NCBI RefSeq assembly: GCF_014212015.1 | Contig: NZ_JACJVN010000021.1 | Span: 555-64,554 of the forward strand | DNA length: 64,000 nucleotides | Source: Cohnella lubricantis | GTDB lineage: Bacteria; Bacillota; Bacilli; Paenibacillales; Paenibacillaceae | Reading direction: 5' to 3' | Shown: in pieces, positions 26,664 through 34,905 of the stretch | How the letters are laid out: every line of letters starts with the position of its first letter | How positions within the stretch are numbered: the first letter of the stretch is position 1 | Translations under genes and position numbers: made by a program | The notes under the pieces: model-generated | The model's database searches: none | What the model saw: the letters and a program-made list of their open reading frames with translations, nothing else | Told to the model about the DNA's origin: nothing

Positions 26664-27515
26664 CTAGGATTCCGTGATTCGAATACTGCCGCTGTCGGTC
26701 CGCACCTTGATCGTCTGTTGGCTAGTTCCCTTGGAATCGGGCGCATGGATCGAGCCTGAATCGGAGCGCAGGTCGAAGATTCCGCCGAAGGCGGCCGGCA
26801 GTTGGACTCTTACGCTTCCGGAGTCGCTCTTGATGTCGGCGCCAGACAGATCGTCCTTCACGAGCTTGACGCTGCCGGAGTCCGAGGCGAGCGCCGCGGT
26901 TCCCGTCAGATGGTCCACGGTGATGCTGCCTGAATCCGATGATACCTGCAGATCGGCATGGATGTCGCTCGCGCGAATGCTTCCGGAGTCGGACTTGATC
27001 GATAATTGCCCGCTGACGCTGTCAACCACTTGAATGCTGCCGGAATCGGTGGCAATGGAGGCCGTACGGGCTCTAATGCCGCTTGTCTTCAAGGAGCCGG
27101 CGTCCGAATAGACGCGCACGGTGTCCAGCGCCTGTGCCGCCTCTTCGGTTAAGGCAACGGTGATATGCTGTCTGTCGAAGGAGAAGTCGAAGTTGAGGGA
27201 GAACCAAGTATCTCTCGAATCCAGATCGAGGCTTAATTCGCCGTCTGTGAGCTTAACGTTCTTCAGATTGTCGATGATCTCCTGCTTGGCTTTGCCTTCG
27301 ATCACCACCGAGTTGTTCCCGTCCTCGCTCGGAACGAAGTCGACGACGGCAGCCTGGTAATCCAGGTTCACGTTCAAATTCCGCAGCTCTCCGTCGCTGA
27401 AGGTCCACTTCTGGCTGTATGCCGGAAGCGGCTTATCGAATGTGAATCCGAACAGCGCCGCTCCTCCGACCCCGATCGCGATCAGTCCGATGGCGATGCT
27501 AATCCATTTCTTCAT
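26664..27515 (-). CDS. DUF4097-type beta-strand repeat protein
   Basis: This 283-residue protein has an N-terminal membrane anchor (about residues 5-25) and an exposed beta-repeat domain. The C-terminal half repeats a DSGS[I/V] motif seven times at roughly 20-residue spacing, which predicts a regular beta-helix. Such proteins sit with DUF1700 partners and are often tied to cell-envelope stress; biochemical function is unknown. GAAGG precedes ATG 27515. The stop of the DUF1700 gene lies only 4 bases upstream, so they are one operon. Confidence 0.82.
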   Translation of the reverse strand: MKKWISIAIGLIAIGVGGAALFGFTFDKPLPAYSQKWTFSDGELRNLNVNLDYQAAVVDFVPSEDGNNSVVIEGKAKQEIIDNLKNVKLTDGELSLDLDSRDTWFSLNFDFSFDRQHITVALTEEAAQALDTVRVYSDAGSLKTSGIRARTASIATDSGSIQVVDSVSGQLSIKSDSGSIRASDIHADLQVSSDSGSITVDHLTGTAALASDSGSVKLVKDDLSGADIKSDSGSVRVQLPAAFGGIFDLRSDSGSIHAPDSKGTSQQTIKVRTDSGSIRITES

Positions 27516-27519
27516 CTGT

Positions 27520-28074
27520 TTAGTTCCTTCCTCTCCAAGTGCGGACGTTCCATTGCACATACTCTGCCGTTGCGCGATAGCCGAATTTGGCCATCCGAAT
27601 GAAGATGAGTGCCATTAGAATGCCGACGCCCGTTCCCGCGATGCTGATGAACAGCTTGGCGGGATAGTACTCCCCGTTCGCGAGCCAGTCGAGAGCGAAG
27701 GCGGCCGGTGCGAGAATGGCGCCGACCGCGGCAGCGCCGAAGGACAGCAGGGCGGACCATAACGCGGCTCCGATGGGGATCATGAACAGGATGTTTAAGA
27801 AGAAGAGCAAGATCGTCATGGCCAGCAGACGGCCGGATCCGCTCCGCCGCGGAGCGGCGTTCATCAGAGGCGCCGGATCGTACCGGATGCCGAGCGCATC
27901 CGCCGCCAGCATCCGAGGATTGCCGAGCTCGCGTGCGATTTGTTGTTCCGAGTGTCCGCTCGCCATCCCGCGATCGAAGCAGCCTTCATAATAATGCACC
28001 ACTTCGCGCCGTCCCTCTTCCGGCAGCGGGGCCAAGCATTCGTATAACGCGCTTAAGAATTCATTTTTATTCAT
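27520..28074 (-). CDS. DUF1700 (HAAS-like) membrane protein
   Basis: This 184-residue protein begins with MNKNEFLSALYECLAPLP, the typical HAAS/DUF1700 helical domain (about residues 1-75), followed by two to three membrane helices (about 85-160). AAGGAG precedes the ATG. It heads the operon with the DUF4097 gene. Such pairs are commonly led by a PadR regulator gene, which is absent here. Confidence 0.82.
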   Translation of the reverse strand: MNKNEFLSALYECLAPLPEEGRREVVHYYEGCFDRGMASGHSEQQIARELGNPRMLAADALGIRYDPAPLMNAAPRRSGSGRLLAMTILLFFLNILFMIPIGAALWSALLSFGAAAVGAILAPAAFALDWLANGEYYPAKLFISIAGTGVGILMALIFIRMAKFGYRATAEYVQWNVRTWRGRN

Positions 28075-28293
28075 AATAGGCTCCTTGCTGAGAGTTCTAC
28101 TATTGTCATTGTAACGGATAGGCGGCTTCCGCCGAACGGCCCGCGGTTTAGTTCGATACTCGACCTAAGGCGGGGCTGGTGAGAATCGGGCAGGGATAAA
28201 GACATAATTTTGCCAAAAGACATGATTTCGTCACAACTCTGTGATACAATGTTCACATATAGCGCTTACACGGTGCGAGGGGAGTGCGCGAGC

Positions 28294-28530
28294 ATGAAGA
28301 ACGGCTTGGATATGTTCAAGGCTCTTAAATGGATAGCGGCTATTGTCATCGCCTGCGGAATCATCTGCAGCGCGGTGCACATTACGGAATTCAGCGACAG
28401 CAACCTTGGATTGATGATCGGGATCGGCTTCCTCTTCGGCGGCGTACAGATCTGGATGTTCAGCGCGATCGCCGGACTGCTCCTAAGGAGCGGCGAACAG
28501 CAGGCGAAGCCTTCCGAAGAACGTTCCTAG
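28294..28530 (+). CDS. Small two-helix membrane protein, unknown
   Basis: This 78-residue protein has two hydrophobic segments (about residues 10-27 and 38-62) and a polar tail. I do not recognise it. GAGGGGA lies ten bases before ATG 28294, and a TACAAT -10 (28245-28250) lies upstream. A good terminator follows, so it is probably a real single gene. It is divergent from the DUF1700 operon. Confidence 0.6.
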   Translation: MKNGLDMFKALKWIAAIVIACGIICSAVHITEFSDSNLGLMIGIGFLFGGVQIWMFSAIAGLLLRSGEQQAKPSEERS

Positions 28531-28561
28531 AGCGGCCATTCAGCGTCCTGCGATAGAAGCG

Positions 28562-28608
28562 AAGACTGCCTCTGCTGAGGGTAACCTCGGCGGTTCGGCA
28601 GTCTTTTT
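28562..28608 (+). terminator. Intrinsic terminator
   Basis: AAGACTGCC and GGCAGTCTT flank an inner GAGG-TAA-CCTC stem, and five T follow. Confidence 0.8.
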
Positions 28609-28713
28609 GTGTTGGGCTGACAGGAGTTACGTCGAAACGGTGAACAAATTATTGCAAATTATCAACGGTTAATTGACGCATTTGTTAACTGTGCGGTAAG
28701 TCGCTGGTCTTTC

Positions 28714-28722
28714 TGCTATCTT
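28714..28722 (+). promoter_or_regulatory. Probable extended -10 of the qox operon
   Basis: TGCTATCTT is a TGn-extended -10 without a good -35. Just upstream (about 28664-28690) GGTTAA and TTAACTG form a loose dyad that could bind an activator. Confidence 0.4.
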
Positions 28723-28798
28723 AGGTTCAGACAACGCGGGGAAGGGTGATTTCCGCCGCGTGAAGAGGTTGCCGTTAGGCAGTAGGAGATGAGACAGG

Positions 28799-29824
28799 AT
28801 GAAGATGAAGGGATGGTATCGTCGGCTGGCCGCCGGGCTTCCGCTGGCTGCGATGGTCTTTCTTTTGTCAGGGTGCGGCGATGTTAACATGGGTATCCTC
28901 GACCCGCAAGGAACCGTTGCGCGTCAGCAACTGAATTTGATTATTATCGCATCGATTCTCTGCTTGGTCATTCTCGTGCCGGTACTGGTCATGACGTATG
29001 TATTCGCATGGAAGTATCGCGCCAAGAAGGAAGATGCGGAATATAAACCGAACTGGTCGCACAGCGGCAAGATCGAGACCGTCATGTGGGGCGTTCCGAT
29101 CGTTGTTATTCTCATCATCGCGATCTTGACTTCGATCTATACGCACAAGCTGGAGCCTTCCAAGCCGCTTGAATCGGAAGCGGATGCGATCACGATCGAA
29201 GTGACGGCGCTCGATTGGAAATGGCTGTTCACTTACCCTGATCAGGGAATTGCCACTGTCAACTACGTTCAATTCCCGGAAGATGTGCCGGTACACTTCA
29301 AGCTGACGGCCGACGCGCCGATGAACTCATTCTGGATTCCGCAATTGGGCGGCCAGGTGTACACGATGTCGGGCATGGCCATGCATCTGAACCTGATGGC
29401 CGATGAGCCGGGCGAATACCCGGGCAAGGGCGCGAACTTCAGCGGCGAGCACTTCGGCAAGATGGGCTTCATCGCGAAGGCGACTTCTCAAGAAGACTTC
29501 GACAAGTGGGTCGAGGACGTGAAGCAGTCATCGCCTGCCTTGACGCAGCAAGGCTACGATGAATTGGCAGAGCAAGGCGTTCTGGATACGAAGGTAACGT
29601 ATTCTTCGTTCCCGGACGGTCTATTCGACCGAATCGTGAACAAGTACGCGACGGGCACCGGTTCGGGACATCAGCACGGCTCTTCGGCCGCCGATTCCGG
29701 CGAAGCCGCTGACGAAGGCATGGATGGCATGGACATGACGTCCATGGACATGTCGTCCGCAGAAGGCGTCACGGACGCGGCGCAGGCATCGGATTCGAAC
29801 CAACAGATGCATCAACATGATTAG
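28799..29824 (+). CDS. qoxA: aa3-600-type menaquinol oxidase subunit II
   Basis: This 341-residue lipoprotein subunit has a lipobox LLSGC (about residue 25) and two membrane helices (about 45-70 and 90-115). The cupredoxin-like domain carries FSGEHFGKMGF in place of the CuA cysteines, so it takes electrons from quinol rather than cytochrome c. The C-terminal ~55 residues are unusual: GHQHG, then GMDGMDMTSMDM, then QMHQHD, all rich in Met and His. It heads qoxABCD with 17 bases to the next gene. Confidence 0.94.
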   Translation: MKMKGWYRRLAAGLPLAAMVFLLSGCGDVNMGILDPQGTVARQQLNLIIIASILCLVILVPVLVMTYVFAWKYRAKKEDAEYKPNWSHSGKIETVMWGVPIVVILIIAILTSIYTHKLEPSKPLESEADAITIEVTALDWKWLFTYPDQGIATVNYVQFPEDVPVHFKLTADAPMNSFWIPQLGGQVYTMSGMAMHLNLMADEPGEYPGKGANFSGEHFGKMGFIAKATSQEDFDKWVEDVKQSSPALTQQGYDELAEQGVLDTKVTYSSFPDGLFDRIVNKYATGTGSGHQHGSSAADSGEAADEGMDGMDMTSMDMSSAEGVTDAAQASDSNQQMHQHD

Positions 29825-29841
29825 GTAAAGGAGGGTGTCCT

Positions 29842-31818
29842 ATGTGGGATAAGATCAAAGATTTCTCATCCGACTTCTTCGTGACCGGAGATCCGATGAT
29901 ATACGGAGCGGACGTGGCTATCGTCCTCGTATCCGTTGCTATCCTCTTCGTGCTGACCTACTTCAAGAAGTGGGGCTGGCTCTGGCGCGAATGGCTCACG
30001 ACCGTTGACCACAAGAAGATCGGCATCATGTATATTCTCGCTTCGCTGCTCATGCTCTTCCGCGGCGGAATGGACGCGCTGCTCATGCGGGCGCAGCTGG
30101 CCGCTCCGGATCTGGAGTTCCTGAAGCCGGAGCACTACAACGAGATTTTCACCACGCACGGCGTTATCATGATTCTGTTCATGGCCATGCCGCTCATGTT
30201 CGGCTTGTTCAACATTGCCGTACCGCTTCAGATCGGCGCGCGCGACGTTGCGTTCCCGGTCCTGAACTCGGTCAGCTTCTGGCTCTTCTTCGCCGGCGCG
30301 ATGCTGTTCAACCTGTCGTTCGTGATTGGCGGTTCGCCGAACGGCGGCTGGCTGGCTTATCCGCCGCTGACCGAGAAGATGTTCAGTCCGGGCGTAGGCC
30401 AAGACTTCTACATCTGGGGCATTCAGATCTCCGGTATCGGCTCGCTTGCGACGGGCATTAACTTCATTATTACGATTCTGAAAATGCGGGCGCCGGGCAT
30501 GAAGCTGATGAAGATGCCGATGTTCTCTTGGTCGGTTCTTGCGAGCTGTCTGACGATTATCCTGGCGTTCCCGATTCTGACGGTGACGCTGGCGCTGCTG
30601 TTCATCGACCGGTTCGCCGGCGCGCACTTCTTCACGCTGGACGGCGGCGGCAACCCGATGATGTACATCAACTTGATCTGGATGTGGGGACATCCGGAGG
30701 TATATATCGTTATTCTGCCCGCCTTCGGCATCTTCTCCGAGGTTGTGGCGACGTTCTCGAAGAAGAGATTGTTCGGTTACAAGTCGATGGTGTTCGCTCT
30801 CATGAGCATCAGCATCGTATCGTTCTTCACATGGGCCCACCACTTCTTCACGATGGGCTCTGGCGCGGACGTTAACGTATTCTTCGCCATCTCGACGATG
30901 ATCATCGCGATTCCGACAGGCGTCAAAGTGTTCAACTGGATTCTGACCATGTATAAGGGCAAGATCACGTTTAAGCAGCCGATGCTGTGGACGATGGGCT
31001 TCATTCCTTGCTTCGTCGTCGGGGGCATGACCGGGGTGCTGCTCTCTATCGCGCCTGCGGACTTCCAGTTCCACAACAGCTACTTCCTGATCGCGCACTT
31101 CCACCAAGTGCTCATCGGCGGCGTCGTGTTCGGTTACTTCGCCGGCTTGTACTACTGGTGGCCGAAGATGTTCGGCTTCTCCCTCGACGAGAAGCTTGGC
31201 CGCTGGGTATTCTGGCTTTGGAATATCGGCTTCTATGTCTGCTTCATGCCGCAATACTTGGTCGGCCTCATGGGCATGACCCGTCGCTACAGCACGTACG
31301 GCTGGGATACCGGCTGGTTCGGCCTCAACCTGACGTCGACGATCGGCGCGTTCCTGATGGGCGCAGGCTTCCTGGTGCAAGTGTGGCAGATCCTGTACAG
31401 CATCAAGAACATGCAGAAGCTGAAGGATACGACGGGAGACCCGTGGGATGGCAGAACGCTCGAATGGACGATCCAATCGCCTGCGCCGTTCTACAACTTC
31501 GCGACAGATCCTGTCGTGAGCGAGACCGACGACTTCTGGGAAGAGAAGCAGCGCATCGCGGCAGGCGGCAAGCCTCGTCCGAAGCCGGCATTGGCTCCAA
31601 TCCACATGCCGAAGAACTCGGGTATGCCGGTCGTCATGGCAGGGTTCTTCTTCTTCGCCGGCTTCGGCTTTGTATTCGATTGGATGTGGATGGCGATTCC
31701 GGGACTGATCGGGGTTGCGGCATCCATGCTCGTTCATTCGTTCCGCTACGATACCGACTTCTACATTCCGGTAGATGAAGTTCGACGCACTGAATTGGCT
31801 GCAGGGAGGGAAGTCTGA
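29842..31818 (+). CDS. qoxB: aa3-600-type menaquinol oxidase subunit I
   Basis: This 658-residue catalytic subunit spans the membrane about 14-15 times. FTTHGVIMIL holds a low-spin haem His, WGHPEVYIVILPAFG (about residue 290) the CuB His with cross-linked Tyr, THHFF-type AHHFFTMG (about 340) two CuB His, and AHFHQVLIGG (about 425) the high-spin and low-spin haem His. The sequence follows Bacillus QoxB closely from FFVTGDP at the start to the C-terminal FRYDTDFYI. It reduces O2 to water and pumps protons. Confidence 0.96.
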   Translation: MWDKIKDFSSDFFVTGDPMIYGADVAIVLVSVAILFVLTYFKKWGWLWREWLTTVDHKKIGIMYILASLLMLFRGGMDALLMRAQLAAPDLEFLKPEHYNEIFTTHGVIMILFMAMPLMFGLFNIAVPLQIGARDVAFPVLNSVSFWLFFAGAMLFNLSFVIGGSPNGGWLAYPPLTEKMFSPGVGQDFYIWGIQISGIGSLATGINFIITILKMRAPGMKLMKMPMFSWSVLASCLTIILAFPILTVTLALLFIDRFAGAHFFTLDGGGNPMMYINLIWMWGHPEVYIVILPAFGIFSEVVATFSKKRLFGYKSMVFALMSISIVSFFTWAHHFFTMGSGADVNVFFAISTMIIAIPTGVKVFNWILTMYKGKITFKQPMLWTMGFIPCFVVGGMTGVLLSIAPADFQFHNSYFLIAHFHQVLIGGVVFGYFAGLYYWWPKMFGFSLDEKLGRWVFWLWNIGFYVCFMPQYLVGLMGMTRRYSTYGWDTGWFGLNLTSTIGAFLMGAGFLVQVWQILYSIKNMQKLKDTTGDPWDGRTLEWTIQSPAPFYNFATDPVVSETDDFWEEKQRIAAGGKPRPKPALAPIHMPKNSGMPVVMAGFFFFAGFGFVFDWMWMAIPGLIGVAASMLVHSFRYDTDFYIPVDEVRRTELAAGREV

Positions 31819-32438
31819 TGGCGAATCATAGCAATCATGCGGTGTCCGCTGCGCACGGCCACGGGCACGAAGGTCATCACGACCAAGACGCCTTGCGGCA
31901 GATGGGCTTCTGGTTCTTCTTGATCACCGACTGTATTCTGTTCGCGACCTTATTCGCGACATACGCGGTTCTTCATAACAATACGGCGGGCGGCCCGACG
32001 GCGAAGGAATTGTTCGAGATGCCGGGCATTATCGCCGAGACGTTCATTCTGCTCACGAGCAGCTTCACCAGCGGCCTCGCGGTTCTGTCCATGAACCGCG
32101 GGGACAAGAAGGGTCTTATCGGCTGGCTGATCGTCACCCTCGTTCTGGGCGCGGCCTTCGTCGGCATGGAAGTAACCGAGTTCGCGAACATGATGAGCGA
32201 AGGCCACAAGATGTCGACCAGCGCGTTCTTGTCCTCGTTCTTCACGCTGGTTGGCACGCACGGCTGCCACGTCACGCTCGGCATCTTCTGGATGATCGCG
32301 CTGATCATTCAGTTGTCCCGCCGCGGCATCAACTCGACGACGAAGCGGAAAGTCAATATTATCAGCATGTACTGGCACTTTCTGGACGCCGTGTGGATCT
32401 TCGTCTTCACGATCGTCTATATGATGGGGGTGATGTAA
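31818..32438 (+). CDS. qoxC: aa3-600-type menaquinol oxidase subunit III
   Basis: This 206-residue subunit has five membrane helices. The start codon overlaps the qoxB stop (TGATG). The N-terminus is His-rich (residues ~4-23, including HGHGHEGHH). MGFWFFLITDCILFATLF and FTLVGTHGCHVTLG are family motifs. It stabilises subunit I. Confidence 0.94.
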   Translation: MANHSNHAVSAAHGHGHEGHHDQDALRQMGFWFFLITDCILFATLFATYAVLHNNTAGGPTAKELFEMPGIIAETFILLTSSFTSGLAVLSMNRGDKKGLIGWLIVTLVLGAAFVGMEVTEFANMMSEGHKMSTSAFLSSFFTLVGTHGCHVTLGIFWMIALIIQLSRRGINSTTKRKVNIISMYWHFLDAVWIFVFTIVYMMGVM

Positions 32439-32439
32439 G

Positions 32440-32784
32440 ATGTCGCAGCATCCGAACACGCATGGTGCGCATGGACATGGCGAAGCCCATGAATCGCACG
32501 GCTCGCTCAAGTCTTACATTATCGGCTTTGTCCTGTCGATCGTACTAACGATCATTCCGCTTGTCGCCATTCTGCAAGATATGGTCGAAGGCGGCGCGGC
32601 TACAGCGCTGTTGATCGTCACCGCCGTGCTGCAATTCGTGGTTCAGCTGTTCTTCTTCATGCACTTGAAGGAAGAGAAGGGCCCGCGTTGGAACCTGATG
32701 GTACTGATCCTTGGCATCGTGATTGTCGTGACGATTGTCCTCGGCTCGCTGTGGATCATGAATTATAATATGGTCGCCCATTAA
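32440..32784 (+). CDS. qoxD: aa3-600-type menaquinol oxidase subunit IV
   Basis: This 114-residue subunit has three membrane helices and a His-rich N-terminus (HGAHGHGEAHESHG). The VQLFFFMHLKEE segment is the CyoD/QoxD signature. It starts two bases after the qoxC stop, and the operon ends in a very strong terminator. Confidence 0.93.
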   Translation: MSQHPNTHGAHGHGEAHESHGSLKSYIIGFVLSIVLTIIPLVAILQDMVEGGAATALLIVTAVLQFVVQLFFFMHLKEEKGPRWNLMVLILGIVIVVTIVLGSLWIMNYNMVAH

Positions 32785-32804
32785 GTTGGGCTATATAGCA
32801 TGAT

Positions 32805-32850
32805 AGGCGCCGCCTGCAAGTCCGCGTATGGACTTGCAGGCGGCGCCTTT
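32805..32850 (+). terminator. Terminator of the qox operon
   Basis: Two 19-base arms beginning AGGCGCCGCC form a perfect stem with loop GCGTAT, followed by TTTG. Confidence 0.85.
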
Positions 32851-32862
32851 GTAAGTTGTACG

Positions 32863-33005
32863 CGCTAACCCGGTTTGGCCGGGTTACAGCACGGAAAGTG
32901 CCGCAAGCGGGCGCTGTAACCCGAAAAAACCGGGTTACAGCACGGGAAGCGCCGCTGGCGAGCCCTGTAACCCGAAAAAACCGGGTTACAGCACAGGGCC
33001 CGCCT
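32863..33005. repeat. 51-bp tandem repeat with hairpins (family 2)
   Basis: About 2.8 units start at 32863, 32914 and 32965, exactly 51 bases apart. Each has the dyad GTAACCCG-AAAAA-CCGGGTTAC and the shared tail AGCAC, then a GC-rich part that varies. They lie between the qox terminator and the end of the CDF gene, so they may also end CDF transcripts. Confidence 0.85.
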
Positions 33006-33026
33006 GCTTGGCGCACAAGCGGATCC

Positions 33027-33956
33027 TTACACGCCCTTGCCCTTATCCCCGCCCTTGCCCTCGTCCTCGCCCTCGTTCCACGGGTTGAGGTGAACCATCA
33101 CTTCGATGACGTCCGTGTCATATTCCATGATGCAGCGTTTGATCTCGCGGCCGATATCGTGGCCGCGCTGGATCGTGTAATGGCTCGGCACGCCGACGCG
33201 CACGTCGACGATAATGTAGTGCCCATGCTCGCGGGCGCGCACGCGGTCGATCCGCTTGATCTCCTCGAGGCCTCCGATCAGCTTCTCATAGCCGGCCAGC
33301 TTCTCGGCCGGCACCGTGCGTTCCATCAGGATGTCGACGGAATCCTTGCCGATATTGAAGGCGAGCTTCAAGACGAGCAAGGCGACGATAATGCCCGCCA
33401 CCGGGTCGCCGTAGACGGACCATTCCCAGTCCAGCTTGGAGCCGGCAAGCGCGAGGCCAAGGCCGATGACGGCAGCCAGCGAAGCGTAGACGTCCGCCAG
33501 ATGGTCGTAAGCGGTTGCGATGACGCTCTTGCTGTTCTCGGAGCGGCCGACCCGGATGGTGTAGATGTACAGCGCCTGCTTCCAGACGAGCGATACGGCG
33601 GCTGCGATTAGCGGGAGCCAGCTCTCGCTCTCGGGAGGATTGATCAGCGACAGCGTCGATTGATAGCCGATCCACAGCGCCGCGATCGCCAGGATGATCG
33701 CGACCATCGCGGCCGCGATCACCTCCGCTTTGCCGTGGCCGTAGGGATGGTCGTCGTCAGCGGGCTTCTTGGATACCATGGACGAGGTGAGCGCAGCTAC
33801 TGTGGCGAGAATGTCGCCGGCATTGTGAATGCCGTCGGCGACCAGTACGGGGCTGGCGAACAGAAGCCCGATGATGATCTTGATGAGAGTGAGGAAGACG
33901 TTGCTGATCAAGCTGACCCAGATCGCAATCAGGCTCTTGGAATGCATTACCGCCAC
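33027..33956 (-). CDS. Cation diffusion facilitator (CDF) metal exporter
   Basis: This 309-residue exporter has six membrane helices (about residues 8-200). Metal-site motifs are ADGIHNAGD (about 39-47) and HPYGHGKAE (about 70-78) on one side and ATAYDHLADV (about 147) on the other. A cytoplasmic ZT-dimer domain (about 215-300) follows, with the conserved HGHYIIVDV strand. Sequence type fits Mn, Zn or Fe efflux driven by protons; the metal cannot be fixed. I chose GTG 33956, eight bases after GAAGGGG. The leader contains a terminator hairpin (see the entry at 33991). Confidence 0.9.
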   Translation of the reverse strand: MAVMHSKSLIAIWVSLISNVFLTLIKIIIGLLFASPVLVADGIHNAGDILATVAALTSSMVSKKPADDDHPYGHGKAEVIAAAMVAIILAIAALWIGYQSTLSLINPPESESWLPLIAAAVSLVWKQALYIYTIRVGRSENSKSVIATAYDHLADVYASLAAVIGLGLALAGSKLDWEWSVYGDPVAGIIVALLVLKLAFNIGKDSVDILMERTVPAEKLAGYEKLIGGLEEIKRIDRVRAREHGHYIIVDVRVGVPSHYTIQRGHDIGREIKRCIMEYDTDVIEVMVHLNPWNEGEDEGKGGDKGKGV

Positions 33957-33990
33957 AATGATGACCCCTTCAAAAAGTGTTTGCCCAGCG

Positions 33991-34108
33991 CAAAAAATAA
34001 ATCAGGTCCTCAACCTATCGGCTGAAGACCTGCTGGTATCTATATCGGCTAACGATTCAATTGCAATCATGGGCGGAATCCACCCTTTCCGTCGGACTTA
34101 GGATGTCC
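33991..34108 (-). promoter_or_regulatory. Structured leader with terminator before the CDF gene
   Basis: Read on the minus strand, three hairpins precede the gene. The first is GGAC-7-GTCC (34094-34108), the second GGGTGG-ATT-CCGCCC (34071-34085). The third has 13-bp arms (34003-34015 and 34020-34032, two G-U pairs) and a tail ATTTATTTTTTG. The last looks like an intrinsic terminator 35 bases before the CDF start. GCCGATA occurs twice around it, which could support alternative pairing. I cannot match it to a known riboswitch class. Confidence 0.5.
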
Positions 34109-34140
34109 ATGTTGTCTATAGTTTAACACAGAAAGGCGAT

Positions 34141-34169
34141 TTGCGGCGATGATCTATCGCCATTACAAT
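34141..34169 (+). promoter_or_regulatory. Promoter of the CcdC-like gene
   Basis: TTGCGG and TACAAT are separated by exactly 17 bases, about 45 bases before the start. Confidence 0.6.
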
Positions 34170-34212
34170 AGATAAGGGGTCTTCCCCATGCCGGAAAGGA
34201 GTCTTCATCGAT

Positions 34213-34698
34213 ATGTCCACATCGCTTCCTCAGCTATTATCTCTAGCTGCTTCGGTCGCTGCCGGGGTGCTTGTCATTACGCTTCGGCTTCGGGGGACGA
34301 GCAAGCCGACCAACCTTCGGAAGATCGTCGCGCCTCCGCTCGGGATGGCGACCGGCTTCCTGATGTTCGTCGTCCCCGACGTGCGCATCCACTTCCTGTG
34401 GGGGCTGATTGCCTGGGCGGTCGGAGCGGTGTTCTTCGCGTATCCGCTTATTCTCACCTCCCACTTCGAAGTGAAGGACGGAGAGGTCTATCTCAAGCGG
34501 TCGAAAATCTTCATCGTGATCATCATCGCCTTGCTTGTCGTTCGAATTCTGCTTCATGACGTCGTCGAGAAGCATGTCACCATCCCGCAGACGGCTGCGC
34601 TCTTCTTCCTGCTGGCCTTCGGAATGCTCCTCCCTTGGCGCGTCGCCATGGCGCGGAGATTTATCGCGCTCAAACGGAAGATGGATGCCGCGGCCTAA
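34213..34698 (+). CDS. CcdC-like membrane protein
   Basis: This 161-residue protein has about five membrane helices. Its layout (LRLRGTSKPTNLRKI, then PPLGMATGFLMF, then VKDGEVYLKRSK) resembles CcdC/YneJ of Bacillus, encoded near ccdA and linked by position to cytochrome c maturation; its biochemical role is not known. AAGGAG precedes the ATG. Its place beside the oxidase genes is consistent, though no ccdA is in the window. Confidence 0.75.
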   Translation: MSTSLPQLLSLAASVAAGVLVITLRLRGTSKPTNLRKIVAPPLGMATGFLMFVVPDVRIHFLWGLIAWAVGAVFFAYPLILTSHFEVKDGEVYLKRSKIFIVIIIALLVVRILLHDVVEKHVTIPQTAALFFLLAFGMLLPWRVAMARRFIALKRKMDAAA

Positions 34699-34711
34699 AT
34701 ACGAACATTCG

Positions 34712-34748
34712 GAAGCGAGGCGCTCACAAGGAGCGAATCGCTTCTTTT
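34712..34748 (+). terminator. Intrinsic terminator after the CcdC-like gene
   Basis: GAAGCGA and TCGCTTC flank an inner CGCTC-GAGCG stem, then TTTT. Confidence 0.7.
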
Positions 34749-34836
34749 ACTGCTACATATATGACTCAAAACTAACATAAAGAGAAATATCAACGTCAAT
34801 GTAAGGTTAAATTTTCAAGGACATGTGTAAACAATA

Positions 34837-34865
34837 TTGACACTTAGATCGGCTGACCATATCAT
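34837..34865 (+). promoter_or_regulatory. Promoter of the ATP-grasp/alpha-E/transglutaminase operon
   Basis: TTGACA and TATCAT are separated by exactly 17 bases. The -35 TTG could be misread as a start codon, but the real start lies downstream at 34906. Confidence 0.7.
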
Positions 34866-34905
34866 AACAATTAATACCAATTCCTCGGCAGAGGAGCCGA
34901 TCCGC

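Noticed and set aside
32856-33611. 251-residue plus-strand frame over the family-2 repeat and CDF gene
   Set aside because: It is antisense to the CDF gene, whose motifs are intact, and has no ribosome-binding site.
34837-34905. TTG 34837 as start of the ATP-grasp gene
   Set aside because: This TTG belongs to a TTGACA -35 box with a well-spaced -10; ATG 34906 has a good ribosome-binding site.
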